Source: Nereocystis luetkeana | Taxonomy: Eukaryota; Sar; Phaeophyceae; Laminariales; Laminariaceae | Length of the DNA: 64,000 nt | Assembly: GCA_031213475.1 (NCBI GenBank) | Contig: JARUPZ010000024.1 | Location: 3,651,991 to 3,715,990 of the forward strand | Reading direction: 5' to 3' | Shown: one piece after another, positions 10,048-20,337 of the stretch | Numbering within the stretch: the first letter of the stretch is position 1 | Layout of the letters: every line of letters begins with the position of its first letter | Made by a program: the position numbers and the translations under genes | The notes under the pieces: generated by a model | The model's input: only the letters and a program-made list of their open reading frames with translations | Database searches by the model: none | What the model was told of the DNA's origin: nothing

Positions 10048-12025
10048 CTATAACCCTTCCCGATGTCCCCCCCCCCCGTCTCTCCCCCCTTCCCCTCCTA
10101 TCCAAGAGCCGGACCCCGCCATGTGCACCAGCTGGATCGGTGCCGCTGTGATCTGCCTGTACGCCCGCGACAACGGAGGCAGCGGCATCGGTCCCGCCTT
10201 GTTCGGGCCAGGCAATGAGCTCCCTGGTTCCTGCTGCAGCAAACGCCCCCGCCTGGTTACCTCTTCCGTCCACTCGTGCAGGTCCTCATTGAAGCACTTC
10301 ACGAACGTCAGCTGGAAATACCTCGATGCCGCTACCCGCGCGTTCAGTGGGCATGGAACGTCCGGATGCCTTGGGCGACTACCCTGAGGAGTTCCGACAA
10401 GGCGCCCGACCGCCGCAGTGCTGCCCGCCAGGGGGCCGCGGTGCTGTCCACTACGTACTGCGCGGAATTCATGAGATGGAGATACAGCGCCTTCACCCTG
10501 AGGTCCAGGAACACGTCCACCTCCTTCCCCTCCTAGCCAAAATGTTCCTTTCGGGGAAAACTTCGTATATCAATCCCGCACAGCGATGCCACCTGTTGCG
10601 CCCCCTCCCGCTCTAGCATAAGCCCGCGGAGGGTCAGCTTCACGAGGTCTGCCGTTTCGGATGGGGGAGGCAACCCGTTCCTGCGCAGTGTTGCTCAGGC
10701 TACTTTGTGGTGCCCGGCCTTCCGCCACATCGTCTCTGAAACGGGAGGCTTGCCACCCCCCACCCCCCCCCCCCTCCCCCCCATATTTTACCCCTCCTCC
10801 CCTCCCCCCTCCCCCCAAATGTTCGGCTGCCCGGAACAAAAATCCGGCGCTCCCCCCACACCTTCGAACCCCCGGCGCGTAGAGCCTCCTTCTTCTGGTT
10901 CCCTCACTGCAATCCGGTGTCGTGCGTTCTGTCCGCCCTATCCCCCCACCCCAGGGTTGGCCCCGGGTGTCTCTGCTCTTCCGGTGCTGCAACTGCTGCA
11001 GCTGCAGTGGCGGTCTTGCCGCTCCTATTTCCCACTGGTTTCTACCTTCGAAGTCCCCCCGCCTTTTGTACGACGGCTTGAACAGCCGCTGCGGCAGGCC
11101 GGACTGCTGTTGCTGTATCTGTCGCTGTCCCGGTCCGTTATCCTTCCACAGGCTTACACCCCCGAACCCCCCCGAACCTTCGTGTGTCCGCCCTTGCTGC
11201 TGTTGAGGCAGACCTGGCTGCTGCTGCTGCTGCAGTGGTAACGCCACCTCGTCCCTCCAACGTGCTACACCCCCCCCTCTCCTGCCCCCCCCCCTGCAGT
11301 TGCCACTGCTGCAGATCTAACTCCTGCTGCTGCTGCTGCTGCGAGTGCGCCGCCTCCTCCACCCACCGCCCTCCCCCCCTGCCCGCCTCCTGGCATGGCT
11401 GCCATGGCAGCGGGCCTGCCGAGTTCCTAGTGGCCCGAAATTGCCCCAATTGCTCGCCCAGCGAGTTGTACTGGCCGTTTCCCCGTGGCCTCCCCGCCCC
11501 TAGCTCATACGAATTCCATCCCCCCGCCCATGGGGGGGGCTGACTACTGGACGGGGCGAAACAAATGTTGTTGCTGTTGCACGGGGGAGGGATACGGTGT
11601 GTTGACAATACCTGCGCATTGCCCCAGTTGGTACCGGGCCCTTGCCCACGGCCCTGTGACGTGCGAGTTCCCCTGCTCGGTGATAGGCTGTGATCTATTC
11701 TGCGCCCTCCCCTCCCTGGTAACGCACGAATGCCCGGCGAGAATTCACTGTAGTGCTGGTATGGCACTACCTCCCAACGTGTTGTGCACATTACCGTTGC
11801 CAGCCCCTTCACTTGACGGTGCCATGCCCACTACGCCGCCTGCCGCCCCTTGCCCCAGGCCTGCTCCGGGCCCTGGTGGTCCTGGAGGGCCCTTGCCTCC
11901 ACGGTCCACCCCTCTTCCTCCTCCTCCTCCTCCTCCTCCTCCTCCTCCTCCTCCTCCTCCTCCTCCTCCTCCTCCTCCTCCTCCAGGTGGTGGTTGATAC
12001 TTGGAAGGTTTCCGAGACGTACCAT
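10048..12025 (-). pseudogene. Gag-like, Gln- and Gly-rich region of the DIRS-like element
   Basis: Two long overlapping minus-strand frames (11812-11138 and 11247-10570) are rich in Gln runs, Gly and Arg. A shorter frame (10302-10048) reads KCFNEDLHEWTEEVTRRGR and SRAYRQITAAPIQLVHMAG, a helical stretch resembling a structural Gag part. Position upstream of the reverse transcriptase supports Gag. Low-complexity runs, including a trinucleotide repeat at the 5' end, make the frame uncertain. No zinc knuckle is seen. Confidence 0.45.
11917..11983. repeat. (CCT)n trinucleotide microsatellite
   Basis: About 22 uninterrupted CCT units. Translated in different frames it yields poly-Leu, poly-Pro, poly-Ser or, on the other strand, poly-Glu, poly-Gly and poly-Arg, none of which is evidence of a gene. 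Confidence 0.95.
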
Positions 12026-12091
12026 CCTGCCCCCGAAAAAAACCCGAAAAATCTAAACACAAAGAACCGAACCCGAAACTAAAAAAAACGG

Positions 12092-12387
12092 TGCCTGATT
12101 GATCTACGCCGCTCCCTGCTCGGCGTCTGACTCTCCCCTGCTCGTACTGGGCTTCGCCCGATATCTATCGACTCTGATTATCTCGCTGCTCCCGCTGCTC
12201 TCCTCTCTCCCTTACTTTAAGTGCGATTGATCCTGCTAAGAATGTCCTTTTTGTCTTTCTAGTGTTACCCCCGTACAAAAAGATCCCGTTGGTCCCGCTT
12301 GTAACTCCCCTCCTTCGATTTCTACTGTTATTTTATCGTTCTACCCGTTGCCGTTCCAAACACCGGTTTGCCTAACAAGCTTCCTCT
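12092..12387. repeat. Terminal direct repeat of the DIRS-like element (5' copy)
   Basis: The partner of 5664-5959 and of identical length. It lies upstream of the Gag-like region on the minus strand, so it would hold the element's promoter. Direct rather than inverted ends would fit the Ngaro/PAT branch more than DIRS1 itself, but the internal half of a split repeat was not located. Confidence 0.8.
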
Positions 12388-12403
12388 CCATTTTGTCTGG
12401 GTA

Positions 12404-12660
12404 GTATGTGGTCTTCTCGGTTCCTGTGGCGACTTGTATAGCGTACCGCATATATGTGTATATTTATGTGATACGCACGTGCGCGGGCCTCTCTTCATAT
12501 GTGTGTTTTCTGAGGTGTAGATGCGCTTCAGTTACCAGGTGCACTAGTCTTTGCTTCTGTTTTATAGTTTTACCGAGGTATTCCACTACAGAGTTATTGG
12601 AGCCTGTCCTGCGACCACGGACTGCATTGTATTGTGAGTTAATGTGAGAACAACAACAAT
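12404..12660 (+). mobile_element. CAA-tailed repeat (family Q), 5'-truncated copy with no inserts
   Basis: Begins GTATGTGGTCTTCTCGGTT and ends in CTGCATTGTATTGTGAGTTA, ATGTGAG and an (AAC)n tail. It matches the two ends of the interrupted copy at 23182-26831 and shows what that copy looked like before the SINE and the hAT-like element entered. Its own flanks show no clear target duplication. A 3' end anchored by (CAA)n with variable 5' truncation is typical of LINE-mobilised sequences. Confidence 0.65.
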
Positions 12661-12816
12661 GAGGTAATGTGAGGACAACAACAGCAAGTGTAGGCTATTA
12701 ATAGACACTACATCCTTTAGGGTCGTTTCTAACGACATACTGAAATGGCAAAAAAAACTTGCTATTTTATAAAGTCATACTTTCCATAAAGTTGCCAAAA
12801 CCTTTTATCGGGAAAC

Positions 12817-13138
12817 GAGTAGGTGTAGGAATCTGGGAGAAGGGATCTTCAGGGATGTTGTTGACTTAAAAAATGCGTAGCGTTGTCTGCGCTTCGGAAT
12901 CATCGTCCGCAACTGGGAAATTTCCTGGTTCGATGCAAACGCGGCGCAGCCTCGTTTATGGCGAGTATTGGCCCGTTTTGGCTGCGGTTTGGGGTTAGGG
13001 TTAGGGTTAGGGTTAGGGTTAGGGTTAGAGTCAGGGGTTGGGTTGGGTCTTCGCCAGTACCTTGATCCCGACAGGAACCAAAGCACCTGAACAGCCTACC
13101 AACCTGAAGATCCCTTCTCCCAGATTGTTAAAGGTCCT
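12817..13138. mobile_element. Mutator-like MITE carrying telomeric repeats
   Basis: A 322-bp element with inverted ends sharing AATCTGGGAGAAGGGATCTT. It is flanked by perfect 9-bp direct repeats TCGGGAAAC (12808-12816 and 13139-13147), the duplication length of Mutator-type transposition. Inside is a TTAGGG array. A 154-bp relative at 33139-33292, in the opposite orientation, has both ends but lacks about 168 internal bp including the telomeric array. No transposase is encoded. Confidence 0.8.
12993..13030 (+). repeat. Interstitial telomeric repeat (TTAGGG)5
   Basis: Five perfect TTAGGG units at 12995-13024, followed by TTAGAG and preceded by GG. It lies inside a short TIR element and not at a chromosome end, since ordinary sequence and gene content continue on both sides. 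Confidence 0.95.
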
Positions 13139-14099
13139 TCGGGAAACACTGCATGTGTGGCAATATTTGGCAAGTATTCACAACGTAACGCCCTCAGGGT
13201 TTTCGTCAAACCTTTTACAGCAGCAGCAGGTAGCCGACGGCACGCCGACGCCGTCTATGGAGTAAATGCTGCCGCAGAAAGGACCCCAGGCGCAGCCAAC
13301 GTACTTCAGAGGTCAGCAGTTCTTCCAACCAGGCCAAAACCCCCTGGGAAAAGCTGGGACGGCTGGGAAAAGCTGGGACGGTTGCTGTTTGTGATCCTGC
13401 TTTAGTCCCCGCACAAAACAGTACCCAGGTCCCATCCACCCACGGCTCACGGCCAGTGTCGCCAGCCCTATCATCGCAGTGATCAATGCCACCTGGTATC
13501 CTTCGTATCTCCCTCCATTTCACAAGTTAGAGCGAGTCTAGCGTGGGTCGTCGTGGGGTGGTCTGGTTTGTACAACCTTGCGTAAGCGTTATTGGGCAAA
13601 AATAGCAAATTCGTAGCAAATGTCACTTCCCATAAACTTGCCAACGAAGCAGAACGGAAATAACCAAAAAAACTTTGGCAAGTGTTTTGCTATTTTAGCA
13701 AGTCCACATTTCCATGAACTTGCTATTTTGGCAAATAATTTGCCAAATATGTGTCGTTAGAAATGCCCCTTCCTCGCCGAGTTGATCGACGCTGGTCCGT
13801 AACATGACAGTACGGAAACCACCAGTGGGTAAGCATGAATTTGACCACAACCTCTTGGTCTGCAAAATTCGCCCCTCGGGCCGGTTTGCACCGAATCGTA
13901 AGGTGAAATCAGGCAAGGGGAAGTGAGGCATTGATATAAAACAACGGTTGATGGCAGACCCCCGTCTCCGAGCGGGCCCCAATAGGGAGATAACCAAACT
14001 CACACCCCCACAGCCTGGTCACGAAAGATGGGGAGAACGCGCCGTTCACCGCCACCGCAGCCTGCTAAGTGTACAAACAAACGACCGAGTTTTGTTCGG

Positions 14100-14600
14100 G
14101 CGGGGCTATCAGCGCAGATTGGACGAGCTGAAGTGTCGAGGTAACGTGTCGACTCCAGAAAGCATGGGCGGTGTGCGCCTACGCTTAAACGTGCGGATGC
14201 TGAGAGCCGAGGGGATCGAAACGTTGATCTACGGTTGCGTTACTTGGAGACCGAGCAAGACTGATTACGGTAGGCTACGGGAGGCCCACCACAAGATGAA
14301 CCTCCGATGCATCGGCTGGCGAAAACGAAAGCGAGGAGACCACATGCTATCCTATGCTAGTGCGCTTCTCCGGACAAACTCTGAGAGCGTTGAGACGGGT
14401 AGGTAGGCAAACATAAGATATTGTTTGCGGGCTTTGTGACACGCATGGGAGAGGAGCGTCTGCCGAAGAGGGTGATGTTTGCGGAGATGGTCGGGGGTAA
14501 GGGCTACTCCGGAAGACAGCAGTGGGACTGGATAAGGCACCTTGAGGGGGTGGGCGAGGGGGGGGGGGGGGGGCGTACCCCCTTGTTGCTTGCCTTTGTC
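14100..14600 (+). pseudogene. LINE 3' fragment
   Basis: The frame reads GYQRRLDELKC, LRAEGIETLIYGCVTWRPSK, LREAHHKMNLRCIGWRKRKR, then after a stop and frame change GFVTRMGEERLPKRVMFAE. This is the region C-terminal to the reverse transcriptase in LINE ORF2 proteins and is co-linear with 28700-28950 of the other plus-strand LINE (LYGCVTWALGQEHFV, LRTAHHKLLLRVIGF). Everything upstream, including the RT core, is missing. It ends in a run of about 17 G residues at 14558-14574. Confidence 0.7.
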
Positions 14601-14879
14601 ATTTGACCATTGACCATGCATCCCTTTCGAGACGGAGTACCGTTCCTACCCCTAATAGAGACACCTCCAACAATTGGACGCTCATTGCTTAGTTTCCGTA
14701 TTATACATAGAAACGTTTTTCTAACATTTCCCCCTTCCTGTTTGGCCGCCTGTGGCCACCATCTATCTCTTGGGATATTGATCGCTTTCTCGCTGCTATC
14801 TAGTGTGTCAAGCTCCTCCATGTCACATTCGTCTATTTTCCTCATCTCCTCTTGTAACACATTTTGTTCCTCCTTGCAT

Positions 14880-17245
14880 ATTTCACATTATCTTACTGTG
14901 TGAGTTCTACGCTCTTTTGCTTTGCGACATGGGCACATCTGTGCATTTGTTTATTTCTCCTTTCAGCTACTGGTATGCCTCTTTCTCCTTTCTGGCAGGT
15001 CCAGGTCACCTACACGAAAGCGGAGCTTCAGCGTTTTCGCGAAGTCCATTTGGCAGGGCATATAGGTTTCCATTCCTATCTGTGCCCTCAATCCCCCGTA
15101 CATCTCTACCTGGTAGGTGTTTTTCCGATTACACCTTGTTTCGTAGCGCTAGCTTTCCCTTCTTCCTATCCTTTCTTCTACTTGTGCCTTGTACTTTCCA
15201 AACTTCCCGGCGGACATCAGGTCTTCTTGGTTTCCGCCTATATTCTTCCATACTTTCTCAACTACGCTATCCCACCTTATTCTGGCTCGTCCTTTTGATA
15301 CTTTCTCCCATACTGCTCTATCAACTATTATAGCCGGCAACCTCTCTTTTGGCATGTTCCTTATTTTATATTGCCATTTCAACTTTCTCATATATATCCC
15401 TGTTGGTCTTGAGTGGGTGCATTCCCAGTTCTGCTTAATACTGTATTATTAGGCGTACATGCATCTTGGGGTTTTTTTGTTGCTGTCACCTGTACTGTTT
15501 CCAACTGTTTTACCAGTTTCTCATTCCTTTCCCATACTTGTCCTGCATATATATTATTCTAGCTTTGGTACTATCACATTCATTAGCATACATCTCTTAA
15601 TCCTGGTGTCGAGGTGCGAGTCTGTTAGGATCGCATCCATCTCGCCTATGTGGTTTACCCTTTCCTATTTTGTTTGCTATATGTGTATCCCAAGAGTAGT
15701 ATTTTAAGATCTCTACGCCAAGGTACGTACCCTGGTCTACGATCGCCAATTCATCTTCTTCCCACTTCCAACTGAAATGTATCGGGTTCACCTTTATCTT
15801 CGTTAGAACAACAACTACTGCGCAGTTCTTGACATTCGCCGTCACCCTCCATTTTCTATCACGGGGGACCATCGTAAGTAGGACCAAACATTGTTAGTGA
15901 TAATATGTAAATATACAGGTTTTGTCTGTGTACCGTAGATCCTATTAACTATGGTCCCCCGTTATAGTGTATTCTAGCGCCTTCTCTGTTTTTTTCTGCA
16001 ATCCTTCGAGTGTTTCTGATATCCCCGCGTAGTCACCCGCAAACCTTACTCCCGACACTTTATCTTCCCCTACCGTGACTCGCTGCCTTCCTGCTTCGAT
16101 GGCTACTATCAGGTCGTTAGGTCGTTGATATATATGTTGAATAGGTTACGTGACAAGGTACATCCCTGTGTAACTCCTCGTACAATATCGACATACTTCG
16201 ATAATTCCCCGTCCAGCATCACAGCATTTCTCGCACATTCCATCATATTTTTCATCATCCTCCACATCTTTCCCCTGATTCCTATTTCCCAACGTTTTTT
16301 TCACTATCCTTTTCACCATACATACTGTGTCGTAGGCTTTCTGTACACCTAGAAATAAACAGTACGTTGTTGGTTGTCCCGGTATTTCCCTCCTTGGATT
16401 ATCTTACCTAGAGTGCACGCATGATCTACGCAGCTACGGTTTGGCCTAAACCCTACTTGCCCTTCACCTATTTTGGCTTCCGTCCCCATCATCGTTCCCG
16501 TTCTATTGTTCAAAACCTTAAAAAAGGTTTTGCCTAATGCGCCTAGTAGCGTTAACCCTCTATAGCTCCCCTGGTCAGCCTTATCTCCTTTCTTTCTTGA
16601 ATAAGTTTATTGGCACTACTCCTTCTCTCCACCTTCTGGGTGCTTACTTGGTTTTTCATATCCAGTTATACAACGTAACCAGCATGATGGTAAGTATTCC
16701 TTCTCGCCCGCACTTCATAAATTCATTCACTATTTGGTCTGCCCCTGCTGCCTTTCTATTTGTAGGTTTAGCTACGCATTGCTGAACCTCTCCCCTTGTG
16801 AACTCTCTCTGCACCCCTTCCGAACCACTGTCTTCCCTTTCTGATGCATCTAAGTTCGCCTGTGCCCAAGCGTTGATATCCTTATCGAATTCTGCGTCGA
16901 ACGTTTCGTTGGCTGTGGGCGTTCCTAGCCTTCAGTAATGCTCGACCAGTACTTCCCGTTTTCCCTTCGAACTGCTAACCATTTTTTCCGTTCTGTGATC
17001 TTAAGGTAGGTATTCCCGTGGCTGCCTCTCTGCTTGTTCGCCCAGTATCGCTTTCATCCCTACCCACATCTGCCTCATCCCGCCCTCCAAGTTTTCATTC
17101 GCTTTGTTTCCTACGTCTTTCCATAAAACTTTCTTCTTATTCTCAACCGTCATCTTCGCTTTTTTCTATTTAGCAATATCATATTCCTCCCATCCTGTCG
17201 TAGTTTTGCTCGATGTATACCTTGCGTGTGCCTTTCTCCTCACTG
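14880..17245 (-). pseudogene. LINE ORF2 (reverse transcriptase), decayed, minus strand
   Basis: A non-LTR retrotransposon polyprotein that would reverse transcribe its own RNA. Reading leftwards from about 17090: GGMRQMWVGMKAILGEQAER, then EVQQCVAKPTNRKAAGADQI (about 16790-16700), GSYRGLTLLGALGKTF (about 16570-16520), EGQVGFRPNRSCVDHA (about 16470-16420), VSGVRFAGDYAGISETLEGL (about 16060-16000), RKWRVTANVKN (about 15860-15830), VDQGTYLGVEILKYYSWDTH (about 15740-15690) and a C-terminal block MRKLKWQYKIRNMPKERLPA (15391-15330). The catalytic xADD motif reads FAGD, so the first catalytic Asp is gone. A mariner-like MITE splits the coding sequence at 15859-15964. The Copia element is inserted at its upstream end. 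Related minus-strand frames may continue to about 14500. Confidence 0.75.
15859..15964. mobile_element. Mariner-like MITE, copy 2, inside the LINE
   Basis: A 106-bp element, left end TCACGGGGGACCATCG, right end CTATGGTCCCCCGTTA, flanked by TA at 15857-15858 and 15965-15966. On the minus strand the LINE frame reads EKALEYT up to the insert and RKWRVTAN after it. Deleting the element with one TA restores a continuous frame, which fixes the ends to the base. Confidence 0.85.
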
Positions 17246-17250
17246 TTGGG

Positions 17251-17495
17251 TGTTCATTTGGACCGTTCCAGCAGCGACGGTTACAAGTTGTAGAGGGTTG
17301 CGTAGATCTTCGCAGGCGATATTGTGAATTTTGCCGTGTGTTTATGAGGAGAGCTCGAGCCCACCGTTTTCCGCTCCGAGCTGCGAGCCAGGCTCCGCTC
17401 TCTCTCCTCCTCCTCTGTCCTCTAATACAACGGCTATAAATAATCTCATCAGACCACGTGGTGGTCTGGGCATCCAGGTTTGGACTCTACGAACA
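17251..17495 (+). repeat. 5' LTR of the Copia element
   Basis: 245 bp, TGTTCATTTGG...TCTACGAACA. It contains a TATAAATA box at about 17434-17441, a plausible LTR promoter, and a CCACGTGG palindrome near its 3' end that the other LTR also keeps. It is aligned with 22935-23176. Confidence 0.95.
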
Positions 17496-17520
17496 CACTA
17501 GTGACTGGACGATTGAGGTC

Positions 17521-17533
17521 TGGTACCAGAAGC
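17521..17533 (+). promoter_or_regulatory. Possible primer-binding site
   Basis: TGGTACCAGAAGC resembles the initiator-tRNA-Met primer site TGGTATCAGAGC used by many Copia elements. It lies 25 bp downstream of the LTR end, further than the usual 0-5 bp, so the assignment is tentative. Confidence 0.35.
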
Positions 17534-17640
17534 CAAGCTGCCTTCGGAGAGGTCGGCTCACGTGGAGCACTATTCTCCGGGTGAAGTTCAAATATCTGAG
17601 GCGCGAGCTAAAGCTGGCGATTGAGCACAGTCAGGCATCG

Positions 17641-19152
17641 ATGATGAATGCCACGAGGGACATGATAGCCGAGTTCACGAGGGACAACGGCCGATCGGAG
17701 TCCGGCAGCGCTGAGGGCAGCGCTACTATTGGGCAGATCCCGCGTGGGATAGTGCCCACTGCTGTAACAGGAACCCCTGCTGCTGCTGTAGGCATGGCAC
17801 GGGATATTGGAGCAGTAGCTGAGACAACTTTGCGTGAGGGCGCCTCGCCAGATTTGGGAGCAACTGGGCGAGGAGGAACTGCGTTGCCTGTCTAGGTTGG
17901 CCCACGGAGGGGTCAGCCAGAGCAGCGTGGGGGGACTGGAGAATGGGGTGCATACCCTGGCGGTGAGTTGGATGGTGGGTTTGATCTACCTCTCTCGCGT
18001 CATTTGGCATTCAAACATACTCCTGTGCCATCGTTTAGTGGGCTGAAGCCTGAGTTCAACTCCTGGACAAGAGACGCTAGGTATTACGCCAAAGGAGTGG
18101 GTTTCTTGTCTGCCTTCGTGTCCGATCCACCGCAGTACATTCCCGTAGGGGAACTGGACACTGAGAACTGGATGCTTGTCGCTAGGGGGTTTAGCCGCGA
18201 AGGTGTGCGCGTGCATACTCTGGCGTGGAATTTCCTGTCGACTGCGCTCCAAAACAAGAGCGACAAGAGCAGTTTACACAGGTGTACCTCGCTGAGGCAA
18301 GCGTGGGACGCTCTCCTTGCGTGGTACGGCCCTCAACCGACGGGGGCCAAGTCGGACCTCTCGAGGCGCCTAAATAGCTTTAGGATAGCGCCGGGGAGCA
18401 ACCCGCTCGAGGAGATGGGCAGGATCGAGGATCTTGCCGCGGAAATGCGCGCAGCAGGAATGTCAGAAGACGACAACATGCTGTACACCCTCGATATTGG
18501 CGCTCTTCTTGCTGAATACGAGGTGGAGGCTCGGAACCTGGCATCACGTGACAGCATCGGCCGTGATGACATCATCAAGGCTGTTCGAGAACGGCATCAA
18601 CGACTTTCTGGAAACGGGAAGCAGGGGTCAAATGCTCGCCACGCAGGCCATGCTATGTACGCCGGCGGCGGCGGCGGCGGCGGTGGTCGCGGACAAGGTG
18701 GAGGCAATGGCAGAGAAAAAGGCGAAACGGCGACGACAGCCTGGACGAGGTGGAAAGGCACCAACAAGGCCGGTGGTGGCTCGGCCGCGACCGCTCGTGG
18801 CGATGTCAGCAGCGCCAAAGCCACCAGCGGAAGTTTTCCAGTGGGAAAATGTCATAGATGTGGCAAGAAGGGTCATTGGAAGAGCGACTGCACGGCGAAG
18901 CTATGCAGCCGATGCCAAGGACGGGGGCACTCTGCGGATGCCTGTCCCAAGTCCATGGACCGATGCAGTCGATGCAACGGGCGGGGGCACGCTGCGGATG
19001 TCTGCCACTCAGCGAAAGAAGAAGAAGCTGTCATGGCGGTTGCGAGCGAGGTTGGGGCAAGGGATGACGCCCAAGAGAAAGGCACGGTCCAGGCCTCAGC
19101 TTTCAGGCCGAGGAGACAAGCAAGAACGGTGATGGTTCGGGGGATACGATAG
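17641..19152 (+). pseudogene. Copia Gag (capsid plus three zinc knuckles)
   Basis: The structural protein that would package element RNA. One frame runs from the Met at 17641 to a stop at 19150-19152, but it is interrupted by an in-frame TAG at 17893-17895; downstream the same frame is open for about 419 codons. It contains a Copia-type Gag core (FSGLKPEFNSWTRDARYYAK, LHRCTSLRQAWDALLAWYG, LSRRLNSFRIAPGSNPLEEM), a Gly-rich linker, then three CCHC knuckles: CHRCGKKGHWKSDC, CSRCQGRGHSADAC and CSRCNGRGHAADVC (18848-19010). Three knuckles are more than the single one common in Copia Gag. The alternative start at 17968 would give a stop-free protein. Confidence 0.85.
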
Positions 19153-19650
19153 TGGTGCGTCTACTTCCATGACGCCCTCAGCAGATTGCATGATCAAGTA
19201 TAGAGAATGCAACCTCAAACTGCGAATCGCCGATGGATCCACTCGATCGATCTAAGGTTACGATGACATACGGGTTGTCTTTCGTTCCGGAAACGGTCTC
19301 GTGCAAGTGCTGCTTAGGAATGTTGCGCACGTGCCGGTTCTCCGCTACCACCTACTTTCCCTCCCCACTATCGTCAAAACGGTCACACTTTCGAAGGGCG
19401 CCTCACGGGGGTTGTAGTCAGGCTTAAGGCAGAGCGTTCGATCGTGTTTCCGCTGAGTGGGACCCTTTTCAGCCTGTACGGCTACCGGGTCGACCGCAGT
19501 TGTGGTGAAACTGCCTGTGCTGTACTCGCCCCGGGGCAACCGCCCCACAAGTCTGCGATCAACATCAATGATTTCCACTGCGCGGCTGGACACTCCCATG
19601 AGGTACTACTCCGCAAGACCGCGGAGCAGCAGGGGATTGTCCTCTAGGGA
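19141..19650 (+). pseudogene. Copia protease and integrase zinc-finger remnants
   Basis: Directly overlapping the Gag end in another frame is GYDSGASTSMTPSADCMIKY, the aspartic protease active site D-S-G-A; this frame stops at about 19254. Further on, in shifted frames, are VAHVPVLRYHLLSLPTIV and then NINDFHCAAGHSHEVLLRKT followed by CRECSMAKG, the HHCC zinc finger that starts Copia integrase. Changes of frame show decay. Confidence 0.75.
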
Positions 19651-19729
19651 GAGCTGCTGGAGTGCAGAGAGTGCTCCATGGCGAAGGGTCTCCGCAACGG
19701 TATCAAGCAGTCCACACACACGACCAGAT

Positions 19730-20150
19730 AAGAAGTTGGGTTTTTTTTTTGTGGATTTGAGTGGATCTAAGGTGGTAGAGTCTCTCGGAAGGAAGCGGTA
19801 TATTCCCATAGTACGCGACGATGTTTGACCGTATACGTGGGTGTACTTCATGCGCCACACGTCGGACGCCACGGAATTTTTCCAACTGTTTCTTGCGGAT
19901 TCTCGTGCAGATGGTGTCCCGTCTACTGTGGCAATCGTCCGATCTGATGGAGGTGGCGAATTCCGCGGGGGCAAGTTCTGCGACCTGTGCAGATCACGAG
20001 GGATCAAGCAGGAATTCACGACGGCCGACAGCCACCAATTCAACGGAGTAGCAGGGCGCGCGCTGGGTTTTATCGAGGCGGCCGCATTGGCGGGCCGAAT
20101 CCAGGCTAAATACCTTTTTTCCCGCGCGCAACTCCCGGCCAATGCGTCAT
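19730..20150 (+). pseudogene. Copia integrase catalytic core with a lost Glu
   Basis: Reads FFFVDLSGSKVVESLGRKRY (first Asp), then in another frame VAIVRSDGGGEFRGGKFCDL (second Asp) and QEFTTADSHQFNGVAGRALG. The third catalytic position, normally Glu in NGVAERA-like sequence, is Gly (codon GGG at about 20057), so strand transfer activity would be lost even without the frame shifts. Confidence 0.75.
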
Positions 20151-20337
20151 TGTGAGCGGAGGCGTCCCACTGGGCGTGTGACGCCTTGAACCGCACAACA
20201 ACGACAGCTAACCCTGAGAGCAAGTCGCCGCATGATATGTGGCCTGGTAGCTCCCCCCCGGTAGTATTACTACCTTTCCTCAAGTCTGGCTACTGCAAGG
20301 TGAAGAGGGAAAACAAGTCACAGGCGAAAGCACAAGA

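Larger units (their letters stand above)
5664..12387 (-). mobile_element. DIRS-like (tyrosine-recombinase) retrotransposon, decayed
   Basis: A minus-strand retroelement of about 6.7 kb. Reading right to left it has Gln-rich Gag-like frames (about 12.0-10.05 kb), a reverse transcriptase (about 9.3-8.0 kb) and a tyrosine recombinase (about 7.55-6.29 kb). A tyrosine recombinase downstream of a reverse transcriptase is the hallmark of the DIRS order; LTR elements use a DDE integrase. The element lies between two 296-bp direct repeats (5664-5959, 12092-12387). Frames are broken by several shifts and stops, and a piggyBac-like MITE sits in the recombinase gene, so it is not autonomous now. Base composition is strongly C-rich on the plus strand, unlike the flanks. 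Confidence 0.8.
12720..13769. mobile_element. TIR element of about 1.05 kb (outer element of a nest)
   Basis: Left end GGGTCGTTTCTAACGACATA and right end TGTGTCGTTAGAAATGCCCC are imperfect inverted repeats. Both continue inward as related TTGGCAA/TTGCTATTTT-rich stretches. No exact target duplication is seen (TTA left, TTC right). The interior includes short frames at 13157-13523 without recognised domains and a younger nested element at 12817-13138. Confidence 0.55.

Noticed and set aside
11745..12082. Open frames of 64-109 codons with poly-Glu, poly-Gly, poly-Arg, poly-Leu or poly-Ser
   Set aside because: All are translations of the (CCT)n microsatellite in different frames.
12993..13030. 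Chromosome end or telomere fusion
   Set aside because: The TTAGGG units are inside a small transposon with a 9-bp duplication and ordinary sequence continues on both sides.
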